The notes under the pieces: model-generated
Databases searched by the model: none
Seen by the model: only the letters and a program-made list of their open reading frames with translations
Told to the model about the DNA's origin: nothing
NCBI GenBank assembly: GCA_963732695.1
Contig: CAVTAP010000021.1
Coordinates: 558,001 to 622,000 of the forward strand
Length of the DNA: 64,000 nt
From: CADEDH01 sp963732695
GTDB taxonomy: Bacteria; Actinomycetota; Acidimicrobiia; Acidimicrobiales; SZUA-35
Reading direction: 5' to 3'
Made by a program: the position numbers and the translations under genes
Shown: in pieces, positions 1-8,147 of the stretch
Layout: the number at the start of each line of letters is the position of its first letter
How positions within the stretch are numbered: the stretch's first letter is position 1

Positions 1-1
1 G

Positions 2-775
2 CAGGTGGTGGTGAAGGGCGACGCCGCCCACCACCAGCAGGCGGCCGACTTCGACCAGGTGGGCCAGCTCCTCGACGGGCTGCCCGCCGAGGTTGGGGTG
101 CTCCTCATCCCCGGCAACCACGATCTGAACGGCCACACCCCCCACCCCCTGCCGGCCACGGTGGGGGCCCGGGCCGTGCCCTACGTGACCGGGGCCGACT
201 GCCTCGACCTGCCCGGCATCCGGGTGGTGGTGGGTTCCACCGTGATCCCGGGCCAGGGCCACGGCTCGCTGGCCGACAACGCCGAGGCCATGGCCGATCT
301 GGTGGCCGGGGCCGGCGGCGGCCCCTGGTTCCTCGGCCTGCACCACCAGCTCCAGGCCCACCGGATCCCCACCCATTATCCGGCCGGGGTGGCGGCCCCT
401 GCTTCTACCGACTTCCTCGACCGGCTGGCCTCGATCAACCCGGCGGGCCTCGTCACCTCCGGCCACACCCACCGCAACCGGTCCCGCCGGCACGGGCCCC
501 TGGTGGTCACCGAGGTGGGCTCCACCCGGGACTGGCCCGGCGTGTGGGCCGGCTACGCCGTCCACGAGGGCGGTATCCGCCAGGTCGTGCGCCGCATCGC
601 CGCGCCCGACGCCCTGGCCTGGCTGGAGCCCAGCCACCGGGCCCTGCTCGGCCACTGGGAGACCTGGGCCCAGGGGCCGCTCCGCCAGCGCTGCCTCAGC
701 CGTTCCTGGCCCCTCCGGGCGGCCGGACGGGGCCTGCCACCGACCCAAGGACAGGCTGAGGCTAGCTACCGCTAG
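2..775 (+). CDS. Metallophosphoesterase, 5' end cut by the window edge
   Basis: This is the C-terminal part of a calcineurin-like metallophosphoesterase. The reading frame is open to the left edge, so the start lies outside the window. Counting from the first in-window valine start, the metal-binding motifs are GD (about residues 5-6), GNHD (37-40), a GLHH segment (111-114) and GHTH (153-156). The first DxH motif expected at the N-terminus is missing because of the cut. Family members are two-metal phosphohydrolases, often cyclic-nucleotide phosphodiesterases, but nothing here fixes the substrate. The gene is followed by a 116-bp gap holding the promoter of the dodecin operon. Confidence 0.85.
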   Translation, partial: QVVVKGDAAHHQQAADFDQVGQLLDGLPAEVGVLLIPGNHDLNGHTPHPLPATVGARAVPYVTGADCLDLPGIRVVVGSTVIPGQGHGSLADNAEAMADLVAGAGGGPWFLGLHHQLQAHRIPTHYPAGVAAPASTDFLDRLASINPAGLVTSGHTHRNRSRRHGPLVVTEVGSTRDWPGVWAGYAVHEGGIRQVVRRIAAPDALAWLEPSHRALLGHWETWAQGPLRQRCLSRSWPLRAAGRGLPPTQGQAEASYR

Positions 776-804
776 GTGTGCTTGGCCGATATGACAGCAC
801 TTCC

Positions 805-833
805 TTGCACTGAAACCTAGCGATCGCTAGAGT
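805..833 (+). promoter_or_regulatory. Predicted sigma-70-type promoter of the dodecin operon
   Basis: A TTGCAC -35 hexamer (805-810) and a TAGAGT -10 hexamer (828-833) are separated by exactly 17 bp. Transcription would start near 840, about 50 bp before the dodecin ATG at 892. The spacing and match are good for this GC-rich background. Activity is inferred. Confidence 0.55.
817..830. promoter_or_regulatory. 14-bp perfect palindrome overlapping the -10 box (possible operator)
   Basis: CTAGCGATCGCTAG is its own reverse complement. It lies in the promoter spacer and covers the first bases of the -10 hexamer, where a bound repressor would block polymerase. A related CTAG-rich stretch lies at the end of the upstream gene (about 762-776). 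No cognate regulator can be identified in the window. Confidence 0.4.
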
Positions 834-891
834 CCACACGAGCAAGGGTTGAGCTGGAAGCGCCTGGGGCGCAACGGATGGGGGTCACCTG

Positions 892-1104
892 ATGGACAGC
901 GTGTACAACGTCGTCGAGCTGATCGGTTCGAGCAGTGAATCGTGGGAGCAGGCGGCGGCCAACGCCGTGATCGAGGCGTCCAAGACCCTGCGTGACCTGC
1001 GGGTGGCCGAGGTGGTGGAACAGGACCTGGTGGTCGAAGGGGGCCAGGTGGTGCTGTTCCGCACCAAGCTGCGCCTGTCGTTCAAGCACGAGTCGGTGGA
1101 GTGA
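892..1104 (+). CDS. Dodecin family flavin-binding protein
   Basis: This 70-residue protein matches the dodecin family over its whole length: an N-terminal beta strand (VYNVVELIG), the conserved SSSESWEQAAANAV helix start, ASKTLRDLRVAEVVEQD, and a final strand ending LRLSFKHE. Dodecins assemble into hollow 12-mers that store and buffer flavins such as FMN, riboflavin or lumichrome in the cytoplasm. Length and motif order are typical. Its stop codon overlaps the GTG start of the next gene by four bases (GTGA), so the two are probably translated together. A promoter with a palindrome lies just upstream. Confidence 0.93.
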   Translation: MDSVYNVVELIGSSSESWEQAAANAVIEASKTLRDLRVAEVVEQDLVVEGGQVVLFRTKLRLSFKHESVE

Positions 1105-1814
1105 CGGCGATGACCACCGACGGGCAGGTCCACAAAGTCATCCGCCTGGTCGCCACGTCCGCCACCTCGTGGGAGGACGCCGCCCGTGTGGGCGTGGCCG
1201 AGGCGTCCAAGTCGATCACCGACCTCCGCACCGCCCGCCTCATCGAGAGCGACCTGATGGTCGGGCCCTCCGGGGTGACCCGCTACCGGGTGAAGCTGGA
1301 GGTGTCGTTCCAGCTCGACCGGTCCCGGCGTCGGGTCGGCTCGTCCGAGACGGTGCAGGTGCGCCGGTACCTGATCATCGCCAACCAGACGCTGCCCAGC
1401 TCGGCCCTGCACGAGCTGATCTCGGTGCGGGCCGCCGCCGGCCCGTCGGAGTTCCACGTGCTGGTGCCCGAGCCGCCCCGGCCGGTGCTGATCGGCGACC
1501 CGGCCACCGGCCTGGTCACGCTGCCGGCGGAGGAGATCGAGCAGCAGCGGCTGCTGGGCCTGGCCGAGGCCGAGGAACGGCTCGACGACTTCCGCCGCGC
1601 CTTCGCCGACCTCGGCCCGGCGGTGAGCGGCGAGGTGGGCCTGGGTGATCCCCTCACCGCCGCCCGCCGGGTGCTGGAACGGTCGAGCTTCGACGAGATC
1701 ATCGTGTCGACCCTGCCGGCCGGGGTCTCCCGCTGGCTCAAGCTCGACCTGCCCAACCGCCTGCAGCGCAGCTTCGACCTGCCGGTCGTGTCGGTGGTCT
1801 CCACCGGGAGCTGA
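1101..1814 (+). CDS. Dodecin domain fused to a universal-stress-like C-terminal domain
   Basis: The protein has 237 residues. Residues about 8-70 repeat the dodecin pattern of the preceding gene (KVIRLVATSATSWEDAARVG, ASKSITDLRTARLIESD). Residues about 84-235 form a second alpha/beta domain that begins VRRYLIIANQTL and ends with FDEIIVSTLPAGVSRWL and LPVVSVVST. I associate this pattern with USP/Rossmann-like domains of actinobacteria. The GTG start overlaps the dodecin stop; an ATG at 1110 is an alternative start. Mixed assembly with the upstream dodecin is possible but inferred. The role of the C-terminal domain is unknown. Confidence 0.8.
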   Translation: MTAMTTDGQVHKVIRLVATSATSWEDAARVGVAEASKSITDLRTARLIESDLMVGPSGVTRYRVKLEVSFQLDRSRRRVGSSETVQVRRYLIIANQTLPSSALHELISVRAAAGPSEFHVLVPEPPRPVLIGDPATGLVTLPAEEIEQQRLLGLAEAEERLDDFRRAFADLGPAVSGEVGLGDPLTAARRVLERSSFDEIIVSTLPAGVSRWLKLDLPNRLQRSFDLPVVSVVSTGS

Positions 1815-1823
1815 CCGATCAGA

Positions 1824-1870
1824 TCACCAGAGGTGAGGCATGACCACGCTCACCAGAGGTGAGGCATGAC
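1824..1870. repeat. Two-copy tandem repeat (21 bp identical, 26-bp period)
   Basis: TCACCAGAGGTGAGGCATGA plus C occurs at 1824-1844 and again at 1850-1870. The right copy contains the last codons and stop of the minus-strand monooxygenase gene. The left copy is an out-of-gene duplicate of that 3' end. It probably arose by local slippage. Confidence 0.85.
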
Positions 1871-2887
1871 TTCAGTGGCCAGGAGATCGATGGCATCGGT
1901 GAGCTCGTCCCAGGGCAGGCCGCCGATGTCCATCAGGAACACGTGGCGATCAAGGCCGAGGATGGCGTTGATCTCGGCGATGCGCTCCACGCACTCGGCC
2001 GGGCTGCCGCAGATGGCGGGCCCGGTGAGCAGGGAGTCGAAGTCGGTGGGGCGGCCGAAGCTGCTCCGCACGTCCATGGCGAAGCTCTGGTAGTGCTCCA
2101 GGTGGGGCCGCCACCGGGCCCGCGCCTCCTGGGAGGTGCGGGCCACGTGGAGGTAGGCCGGGAACCCGATGCGGGGCACCACGCCCTTGGCGGCGCATTC
2201 CTGGCGGTAGTGCTCGACGATTTCCAGATAGTCCGTGGGCCATCGGAACAGGCTGGGCAGCATCAGTGGTAGGCCCACGTCGGCCGACAACGCAGCCGAG
2301 ATGGGCGACAGCCCGCCCCCGATCCACAGCATGTCCTCGGCCTTCTGCAGCGGCCGGGGCTCGATCCGCACCCGCTCGATCGGGGTACGGAACGTGCCCT
2401 GCCAGGTCACCTCGTCTTCCGACAGCAACCGTATGACGAGGCGGAGCGACTCCTCGAACCGCTCCCGCAGCTCCTCGGTGCTGTTGATGCCGAACGCCCG
2501 GGCCGTCCCGTCGTTCACCCCCCGGGCGAAGGTGGCCTCGGCCCGCCCATCGGTCAGCATGTCGAGCATGGCCAACTGCTCGGCGTAGCGGACGGGATCG
2601 ACATTGGCCAACAGCGACACCGACGTGCCGAGCACGATGCGGTTGGTCCGTTCGGCCACCGTGGCCAGGATCAGTTGGGGCGCCGGCGAGATGTACCGAC
2701 CGAAGTGATGCTCCCCCACCCCGAAATGGTGGAAGCCCGCCTCCTCGGCCAGGATCGCCTGGTGGCTGATCTGGTGGAGCCGTTCCCGCTGGCTGGTCTT
2801 GTAGCCGCTCACCGGGTCCATGAGGTGATCGGCCAGGCTGATCACCCCGTACTCGACCGGGCGGCGCGGAGGCGGCGGGGTGTTCAC
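1850..2887 (-). CDS. LLM class flavin-dependent oxidoreductase (luciferase-like monooxygenase)
   Basis: This 345-residue protein has the bacterial-luciferase TIM-barrel pattern: EEAGFHHFGVGEHHF near residue 50, TNRIVLGTSVSLL, DPVRYAEQLAMLDMLTDGR, and the C-terminal GSPAECVERIAEI segment. Family members use FMNH2 or F420 to oxidise small substrates. The gene is the last of a minus-strand run with an ABC importer (ATPase, permease, lipoprotein), 46 bp after the lipoprotein gene. That arrangement resembles ssu/tau-like operons, in which the imported compound is attacked by a flavin monooxygenase. The substrate is not identifiable, and a sulfonate is only one option. Confidence 0.85.
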   Translation of the reverse strand: MNTPPPPRRPVEYGVISLADHLMDPVSGYKTSQRERLHQISHQAILAEEAGFHHFGVGEHHFGRYISPAPQLILATVAERTNRIVLGTSVSLLANVDPVRYAEQLAMLDMLTDGRAEATFARGVNDGTARAFGINSTEELRERFEESLRLVIRLLSEDEVTWQGTFRTPIERVRIEPRPLQKAEDMLWIGGGLSPISAALSADVGLPLMLPSLFRWPTDYLEIVEHYRQECAAKGVVPRIGFPAYLHVARTSQEARARWRPHLEHYQSFAMDVRSSFGRPTDFDSLLTGPAICGSPAECVERIAEINAILGLDRHVFLMDIGGLPWDELTDAIDLLATEVMPHLW

Positions 2888-2933
2888 AAGGTCGTCTCGG
2901 GGGGGAAGGAGGTAGTCGGTGGCCCGCCGCCGG

Positions 2934-4142
2934 TCAGCGACCGGGCCAGATCACCGTGGTGCCATCGTAGAGCTCCCGGCCCAGGTCGGCGTCCACCATC
3001 GATTCCCAGTCGGGCTTCGACTCGAATACCTTCAGCTCGGTGAGCAGGTCGATCTCCTCGCCCAGCTTCTCGAGGTCGATCAGGCCCGGGCCCTCGCCGG
3101 CCGGTGTCGACGTGGCCACCAGGCCCGACTCCACCGTGAACCGGGGCTTCTCGGTCTCGGTGAACAGGAAGTTCGGGTTGCCGGCGGCGTCGATCTTCTC
3201 GATGACGATGCCCACGGCCTCGTCGGGGTTGGCCACGGCGTCGGCGTAGCCCTTGTAGGAGGCCCGCAGGAAGTCCCGCACCGCCTGAGGGTGCTCGTCG
3301 TAGAACGACTGCGAGGTGAACAGGATGCCGAACGAGGCCGGCACGTCGTAGTCGAGCGGGTCGAACAGGCGGTACTTGATGCCCTCCCGGTCGAGGGTGA
3401 TGGGCTCGTTGCTCTTGTAGACGGGCAGAGCGTCGATGCCGAGAGCCAGATGGGCCACCGGGTCGAAGCCGTCGAGCAGGATCTCGTTGATCGACGACCG
3501 CTCGATGCCGTTGACGGCCAGCATCCCCTGCAGGGAGTAGGGCAGATCGCCCTTGATGCCCATGGTCGTGCCCGGGAGGTCCTTCAGCTCCTTCACCTTG
3601 CCGTCGGCCGGCACGAGCAGCGCCTGCACCGCCGTCTTGCCGTAGTGGCCGATGGCCACCAGATCGCCACGGCCGGTGACGTTCGTCTTGACCAGCTCGG
3701 CGAACGAGTCGCCCGAGCCGAACTGGGCCTTGCCGGCGATGACCAGGGCGGCGTTGCTGGGGGCGAAGCTCGGCTGGACGTCGACGTCGAGGCACAGCTC
3801 GTCGAAGTAGCCCTTGGCCTCGGCCACCGAGATGTCGAGGATGGCGGGCGAGGCGGCGTAGTCGAAGCCCGACACGTAGGTGATCGTGCCGGCGTCTTTG
3901 TTGGCTTGGCAGGCGGCGTCGCCGGTGAGGCCCCCGCCGGCACCGCCGGTGCCTTCGCTGGCGGCGGTGGTGGAGCCGCCGCTGCCGGCCGTGGTCGCCT
4001 CGCTGCCAGCGGCGGTGGTGTCGGCACCGCCGGTGGTGTCGGTGGTGTCGGTGCCCGAGTCGGAGCAGGCCGCCACGACCAGGGCCGACGCCCCGAGAAG
4101 GGCGATCAGCCGGAGAAATCGGGAGGAGATGGGTCTCGCCAT
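2934..4142 (-). CDS. ABC transporter substrate-binding lipoprotein (NMT1/SsuA-like)
   Basis: The ATG at 4142 (MARPISSRF) is preferred because a basic N-terminus, a hydrophobic stretch and a lipobox (VVAAC, Cys about 26) follow it directly. Upstream in-frame starts would bury the signal peptide. A Thr/Ala/Gly-rich linker (about residues 28-65) leads to a periplasmic-binding fold with DYAASPAILDISVAEAKGYF and VAIGHYGKTAVQ segments, as in NMT1/THI5/SsuA-type binding proteins. The mature protein would sit outside the membrane and deliver ligand to the permease encoded 55 bp upstream. The ligand is unknown. Confidence 0.87.
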   Translation of the reverse strand: MARPISSRFLRLIALLGASALVVAACSDSGTDTTDTTGGADTTAAGSEATTAGSGGSTTAASEGTGGAGGGLTGDAACQANKDAGTITYVSGFDYAASPAILDISVAEAKGYFDELCLDVDVQPSFAPSNAALVIAGKAQFGSGDSFAELVKTNVTGRGDLVAIGHYGKTAVQALLVPADGKVKELKDLPGTTMGIKGDLPYSLQGMLAVNGIERSSINEILLDGFDPVAHLALGIDALPVYKSNEPITLDREGIKYRLFDPLDYDVPASFGILFTSQSFYDEHPQAVRDFLRASYKGYADAVANPDEAVGIVIEKIDAAGNPNFLFTETEKPRFTVESGLVATSTPAGEGPGLIDLEKLGEEIDLLTELKVFESKPDWESMVDADLGRELYDGTTVIWPGR

Positions 4143-4197
4143 GGGGACACTTTCTAGCCCCGCCGGGGCGTGGATCACCACTTCGGGTGACGTGTTG

Positions 4198-5109
4198 TCA
4201 CGGATTGGCGCGGGACGGGTGCCACCGCAGCACCCGATGCTCGATGGCGATGGTGATCAGGGTGGCGATCACACCGATGGCGGCCAGGGTGAAGATGCAG
4301 CCCCAGATCTGGTCGACCAAAAGGCGTGTCTGGGCGATCCGGGTCTGGTAGCCGAGGCCCCGGGTGGACCCCGTGTACAGCTCCCCCACCACCGCTCCCA
4401 CCAGGGCCAGCGACACGCAGAACCGGGCGGCGGCGAACAGGGCGGGCAGGGCGCTGGGCAGGCGGAGCTTCCAGAACACCTGCCACCGGGAGGCGTTCAC
4501 CGAGCGGAGCACCCGGTGGGCGTCGGGGTCGATCGAGCGCAGGCCGGTCACGGCGTTGGACACGAACGGCACGAAGGTGAACAGGGCGGTCACCAGCACC
4601 TTGGGCCAGGGGCCGAAACCGAGCCAGATCATGAACACCGGGGCCAACACCACCACCGGTGTGCTCTGGATGAGCACGATCACCGGCCACGTCGCCCGCT
4701 CCGCCAGCGGCCAATGGACCATGGTGGTGGCCACCGCCATGGCCACAGCCAAGGCGATCACGAACCCCAGCCCGGCCTCGGCCACCGTCGTCCGGGCGTT
4801 GTCGAGGTAGAAGCCGAGGTTGCCGGCGAGGTGGACGGCCACCCCCGACGGGGCGGGCAGGATGATCGGCTTCACGCCGGCCAACCGCACCCACAGTTCC
4901 CACAGGCCGAACAGGCCCCCCAGCCCGGCCACCGAGGCCAGCCGGCGGGGCCGCAACACGGACCGCAGCGCCCGGCCGACGCGGCCCGACCCGGCACCGT
5001 CGTCGTGGGGCTCCTCCATCAGGGGGGACGCCAGGTCGCCGACCGGCGCCAGCTCGACCGGTGCCTTCTCGGGGGCCGGGGCCGCCTCCACCATCGACTC
5101 CGCCGTCAC
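4198..5109 (-). CDS. ABC transporter permease (SsuC/TauC type)
   Basis: The protein has 303 residues with about six membrane helices and the binding-protein-dependent transport fold. The coupling-helix region reads RSIDPDAHRVLRSVNASRWQVFWKLRLP, split here across helix and loop, and LVGAVVGELYTGSTRGLGY follows, both typical of nitrate/sulfonate/taurine permeases. The GTG start at 5109 overlaps the ATPase stop in a GTGA, giving translational coupling. A longer open frame upstream is only the ATPase gene read out of frame. The protein works with the preceding ATPase and the following lipoprotein. Confidence 0.88.
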   Translation of the reverse strand: MTAESMVEAAPAPEKAPVELAPVGDLASPLMEEPHDDGAGSGRVGRALRSVLRPRRLASVAGLGGLFGLWELWVRLAGVKPIILPAPSGVAVHLAGNLGFYLDNARTTVAEAGLGFVIALAVAMAVATTMVHWPLAERATWPVIVLIQSTPVVVLAPVFMIWLGFGPWPKVLVTALFTFVPFVSNAVTGLRSIDPDAHRVLRSVNASRWQVFWKLRLPSALPALFAAARFCVSLALVGAVVGELYTGSTRGLGYQTRIAQTRLLVDQIWGCIFTLAAIGVIATLITIAIEHRVLRWHPSRANP

Positions 5110-5912
5110 GACCGACCGCTCCGCAGCGCCGCCCGCAACCGGGCGGTGTGGTGCCGGAACTCCGGCGTGTCCTCGACGCCCGGCATCCGGGGCCGGGGCA
5201 GATCGATCGCGTGGTCGGCCACCACCTGACCCGGTTGGCCCGCCATCACCACCACCCGGTCCGACAGCACGACGGCCTCGTCGATGTCGTGGGTGACGAA
5301 GATCACGGTGGCCTTGGTGTCGAGCCACAGCTTCATGAGCAGGTAGCGCATGTCGGTGCGCCGGATCTCGTCGAGCGAGGCGAACGGCTCGTCCATCAGC
5401 AGCAGCGGCGCCCGCAGGGCGAAGGCCCGGGCCAGGCTCACCCGCTGCTGCATGCCCCCCGACAGCTGGGTGGGATGGGCGTCGGCCACGTCGGCCAGGC
5501 CCACGCTGGCCAGTAGATCGTCCACCCCGGCGTGATCGGCCCGTCCCGCCACCTCCGTGAGCAGGGTCACGTTGCGGCGCACGGTCTTCCACGGCAACAG
5601 GGCCGGGTTCTGGGGCACGAGGCCCACGTGGCGGGCCTGGCGGGCCTGGTGGGGTGTCTCGCCCCCGATCATCACGTGGCCACCGTCGGGATCGAGCAGG
5701 CCGGCCACGATGGCCAGCAGGGTCGACTTGCCGCAGCCGCTGGGCCCCAGCACGCTCACGAAACCGCCCCGGGGGATGTCGAGGTCCACGCCGTCCAACG
5801 CCACGACCGGGCTCCGACCGCGCCGGAACCGCTTGGTGACGCGGCGCACCGACACGTAGGCCGATGCGGCGGTGGGGGGAGCAGGGGCCGGGGCCCGTTC
5901 AGCAGTGGTCAC
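5106..5912 (-). CDS. ABC transporter ATP-binding protein (SsuB/TauB type)
   Basis: This 268-residue ATPase shows Walker A GPSGCGKST (56-64), Q-loop Q101, signature LSGGMQQR (150-157), Walker B LLLMDEP (170-176) followed by FASLDE, and the H-loop VTHDIDEAV. It powers import through the adjacent permease. It is the first gene of the minus-strand run ATPase, permease, binding lipoprotein, flavin monooxygenase. The TauB/SsuB/NrtD subfamily is inferred from the permease and binding-protein types. Confidence 0.9.
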   Translation of the reverse strand: MTTAERAPAPAPPTAASAYVSVRRVTKRFRRGRSPVVALDGVDLDIPRGGFVSVLGPSGCGKSTLLAIVAGLLDPDGGHVMIGGETPHQARQARHVGLVPQNPALLPWKTVRRNVTLLTEVAGRADHAGVDDLLASVGLADVADAHPTQLSGGMQQRVSLARAFALRAPLLLMDEPFASLDEIRRTDMRYLLMKLWLDTKATVIFVTHDIDEAVVLSDRVVVMAGQPGQVVADHAIDLPRPRMPGVEDTPEFRHHTARLRAALRSGRS

Positions 5913-5995
5913 TGGACGACCATGATGGCGCTCGCAGCGCCGCAGCGAAAGACCGCGGCCGCTATGACGAGCGGCGTCCAGGACGCCGTCCCTCC

Positions 5996-6057
5996 GGGGG
6001 CTACGCCCCCACGCCGCCTACGGCGGCTCCACACCGGTGGGGCCCTACCCACCGGTG
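5996..6057. terminator. Cluster of three perfect hairpins between two minus-strand genes
   Basis: Three back-to-back stems are visible: GGGGGC-TAC-GCCCCC (5996-6010), GCCGCC-TAC-GGCGGC (6013-6027) and a 10-bp stem CACCGGTGGG / CCCACCGGTG with a 6-nt loop (6032-6057). They begin right after the stop of the minus-strand gene at 6064, so they probably end its transcript before the ABC operon. No T-tract is present, which is common in high-GC actinobacteria. Confidence 0.5.
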
Positions 6058-6063
6058 CGGCGT

Positions 6064-7890
6064 CTACGACGCCGCGTCGTGGGAGCGGGCGCCCCAGGGA
6101 TCGATGGCCATGTCGTGGGGTTCGGTGGAATGGGCGGCGAGCGCTGCGCTCTCCAGCACGGTGACGATGCCGGTCACACCGTCCACCTCCACCCGGGAGC
6201 CGTCGACGATGCGGCTGACGGCATCGGCGGCGGCCACCACGGCCGGCACGTCGAGCTCCCGTGCCGCCACCACCAGGTGGCTGAGGGCCGATCCCCGCTC
6301 CAGCACCACACCACCCGCTCCTACCAGGAGGGGCACCCAGGACGGCGACGACGAGGCGATCACCAGGATGTCGCCCGGCTCGGTGGCTGCCGCCTCGGCC
6401 GGATTGGCCACCACCCGGGCCCGACCCCGGCCCACGCCGTGGGCCCCGGGCCGACCGAACAGCACCTCGCCCGACTCGAGCGACCGGGCCAGCGGAGCCA
6501 CCGGCCGCACCAGGCGGGAGGCGGCCGACTGGCCGGAGGCGGCCCTGACCACAGGGGGCGGGGCGAAGCGGGCCAGCTCGTCGTAGTGGGCCCGCCGCTC
6601 GTCGGTGATCGTGCGGATGTCGGCCAGGCCGCCGTCGGCGTAGTAGGCCAACTCGTCGGCGAACAGCATCTGCAGGTTGCGGGCCTCGGCGATGTCGCCG
6701 TGGTGGAGGGACCGGGCCGACAGCTCGCTCAGCGCCGCCCGCATCTCGTCGACCACCCGGGTCACGTTGGCCTTGGCCCGGTCACGGCCCCGCACGAACA
6801 CCTTGGTGGCGGCCACCGCCGCCCGGAAGTGGTCCCGGGTCTTGGGGTTCGACGCCACCAGCTCGCCGATCTCGGTGGTCAGGATCTCCCGCTCGGTCGC
6901 CCGGCGGTTGAAGGCGGCCGTGGGATCGGCCGAGTCGTCGCAGCGCCGCATGCGCTCGATGGCGGCCAACGCCGTCTGCGGGTCTTGGCGCCAGGTGACC
7001 GCGCCCAGGTCCCAGTCGTTGCCCCCCCGGTAGCCCACCTCGCTGAGCAGGGTGTCGAAGCCGGCCAGGAAGCCGACGACCTCCAGCGTGTCGGACGACT
7101 TCAGCCGCCGGTACAGGCTGGCCAGTCCGGCATCGAAGTAGCCGGTGAGCACGACCGACGCCCGGACCTGGCGTGACAACGTCCACAGGACCCGGGCCGG
7201 GGCCACCGACTCGATCTCTCCCAGGCCCGATATCAGCTTGGTGGCGTTGGTCGGCAGGCTGATCTCGTCGCAGATGGCGGCCACGACGCTGGGCCCGATG
7301 GAGGCGGCCAGCGTCTGGTTCAGGTGGACGGAGGCCAGCACCCGGCACAGGGGCTGGAGCGACAGGGCGTGCTCCACCAGTTCCATGTCGGTCATCCGGG
7401 CCAGCGGCGGTCGGTGTCCGGTGGTCTCCAGGGCCAGCAGGCGGCCGGCCTCCAGCTCCGACTGGTTCTGGTCGGCCAGCACCCAGGTGAGCCACCGGGT
7501 GAGGACCTCGGTGGTGGCCTCGCCGGCCCGGTGCCAGGAGGCGACCACGTACGGCGGCAGATCGACCTGGCTCGACAGGTAGGCGGTGTCGATGTGGTGG
7601 GGGGCCAGGGCCGGCACCCGGGCCGACCATACCCGCAGGGCCGAGGCGTTCAGGTAGGCGTAGCCGCCGAAGCTGCCGATCAGCTCGGGGTTGGTGTCGC
7701 TGATCTCGCTGGCCCGGAAGCCCATGCGGTCCACCAGGGCGTCCCGCCAGCCCTGGACGACCGGGCCACCCCAGAAGAGATCCCAGCTCAGGGGGGTGAG
7801 CGGGCCGGGCGCCAGCTCGGAGATATGGGCCCGCGTCCAGACAGGCAGGTCCGGGTTGAAGGGATTGTCCGCCAGCCACTTCAGGGTCAT
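6064..7890 (-). CDS. PEP-utilising-enzyme-like protein lacking an ATP-grasp domain
   Basis: The protein has 608 residues. The ATG at 7890 is chosen because it is followed by WLADNPFNPDLPVWTRAHIS and ELAPGPLTPLSWDLF, the usual beginning of the middle domain of rifampin-phosphotransferase/PEP-synthase-like proteins. The C-terminus is a PEP-utiliser swivelling domain with the phospho-histidine motif GSALSHLVVAARELDVPAVV (His about 538). The ATP-binding N-terminal domain of PEP synthase or rifampin phosphotransferase is absent, and no gene for it lies next door. The protein cannot do the full ATP-dependent reaction alone unless a partner is encoded elsewhere. Function unknown. Confidence 0.75.
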   Translation of the reverse strand: MTLKWLADNPFNPDLPVWTRAHISELAPGPLTPLSWDLFWGGPVVQGWRDALVDRMGFRASEISDTNPELIGSFGGYAYLNASALRVWSARVPALAPHHIDTAYLSSQVDLPPYVVASWHRAGEATTEVLTRWLTWVLADQNQSELEAGRLLALETTGHRPPLARMTDMELVEHALSLQPLCRVLASVHLNQTLAASIGPSVVAAICDEISLPTNATKLISGLGEIESVAPARVLWTLSRQVRASVVLTGYFDAGLASLYRRLKSSDTLEVVGFLAGFDTLLSEVGYRGGNDWDLGAVTWRQDPQTALAAIERMRRCDDSADPTAAFNRRATEREILTTEIGELVASNPKTRDHFRAAVAATKVFVRGRDRAKANVTRVVDEMRAALSELSARSLHHGDIAEARNLQMLFADELAYYADGGLADIRTITDERRAHYDELARFAPPPVVRAASGQSAASRLVRPVAPLARSLESGEVLFGRPGAHGVGRGRARVVANPAEAAATEPGDILVIASSSPSWVPLLVGAGGVVLERGSALSHLVVAARELDVPAVVAAADAVSRIVDGSRVEVDGVTGIVTVLESAALAAHSTEPHDMAIDPWGARSHDAAS

Positions 7891-8147
7891 GCCGTTGCCC
7901 CCGGCCGAACCTGGTCGTGCATCGCCACCACCGCCACCTCCGCACCGCAGTGTGCCCGCTGCCACCTCGTGTTCCTCCTGGGCCGGGTACTGTCGCCCGA
8001 GGGGCCGGGGGAGCCCCCGGAACGACATGTTCCCAGCTGGTGAGGGCTGCGGCGAAGTGCTAAGCCAGCAGGTACCGCCGGGCCCGGGTACGGTTGCCTA
8101 GCCGCCCCGGCGCATCCCGTGCCACGCCATCTCAGGAGAACATCACG

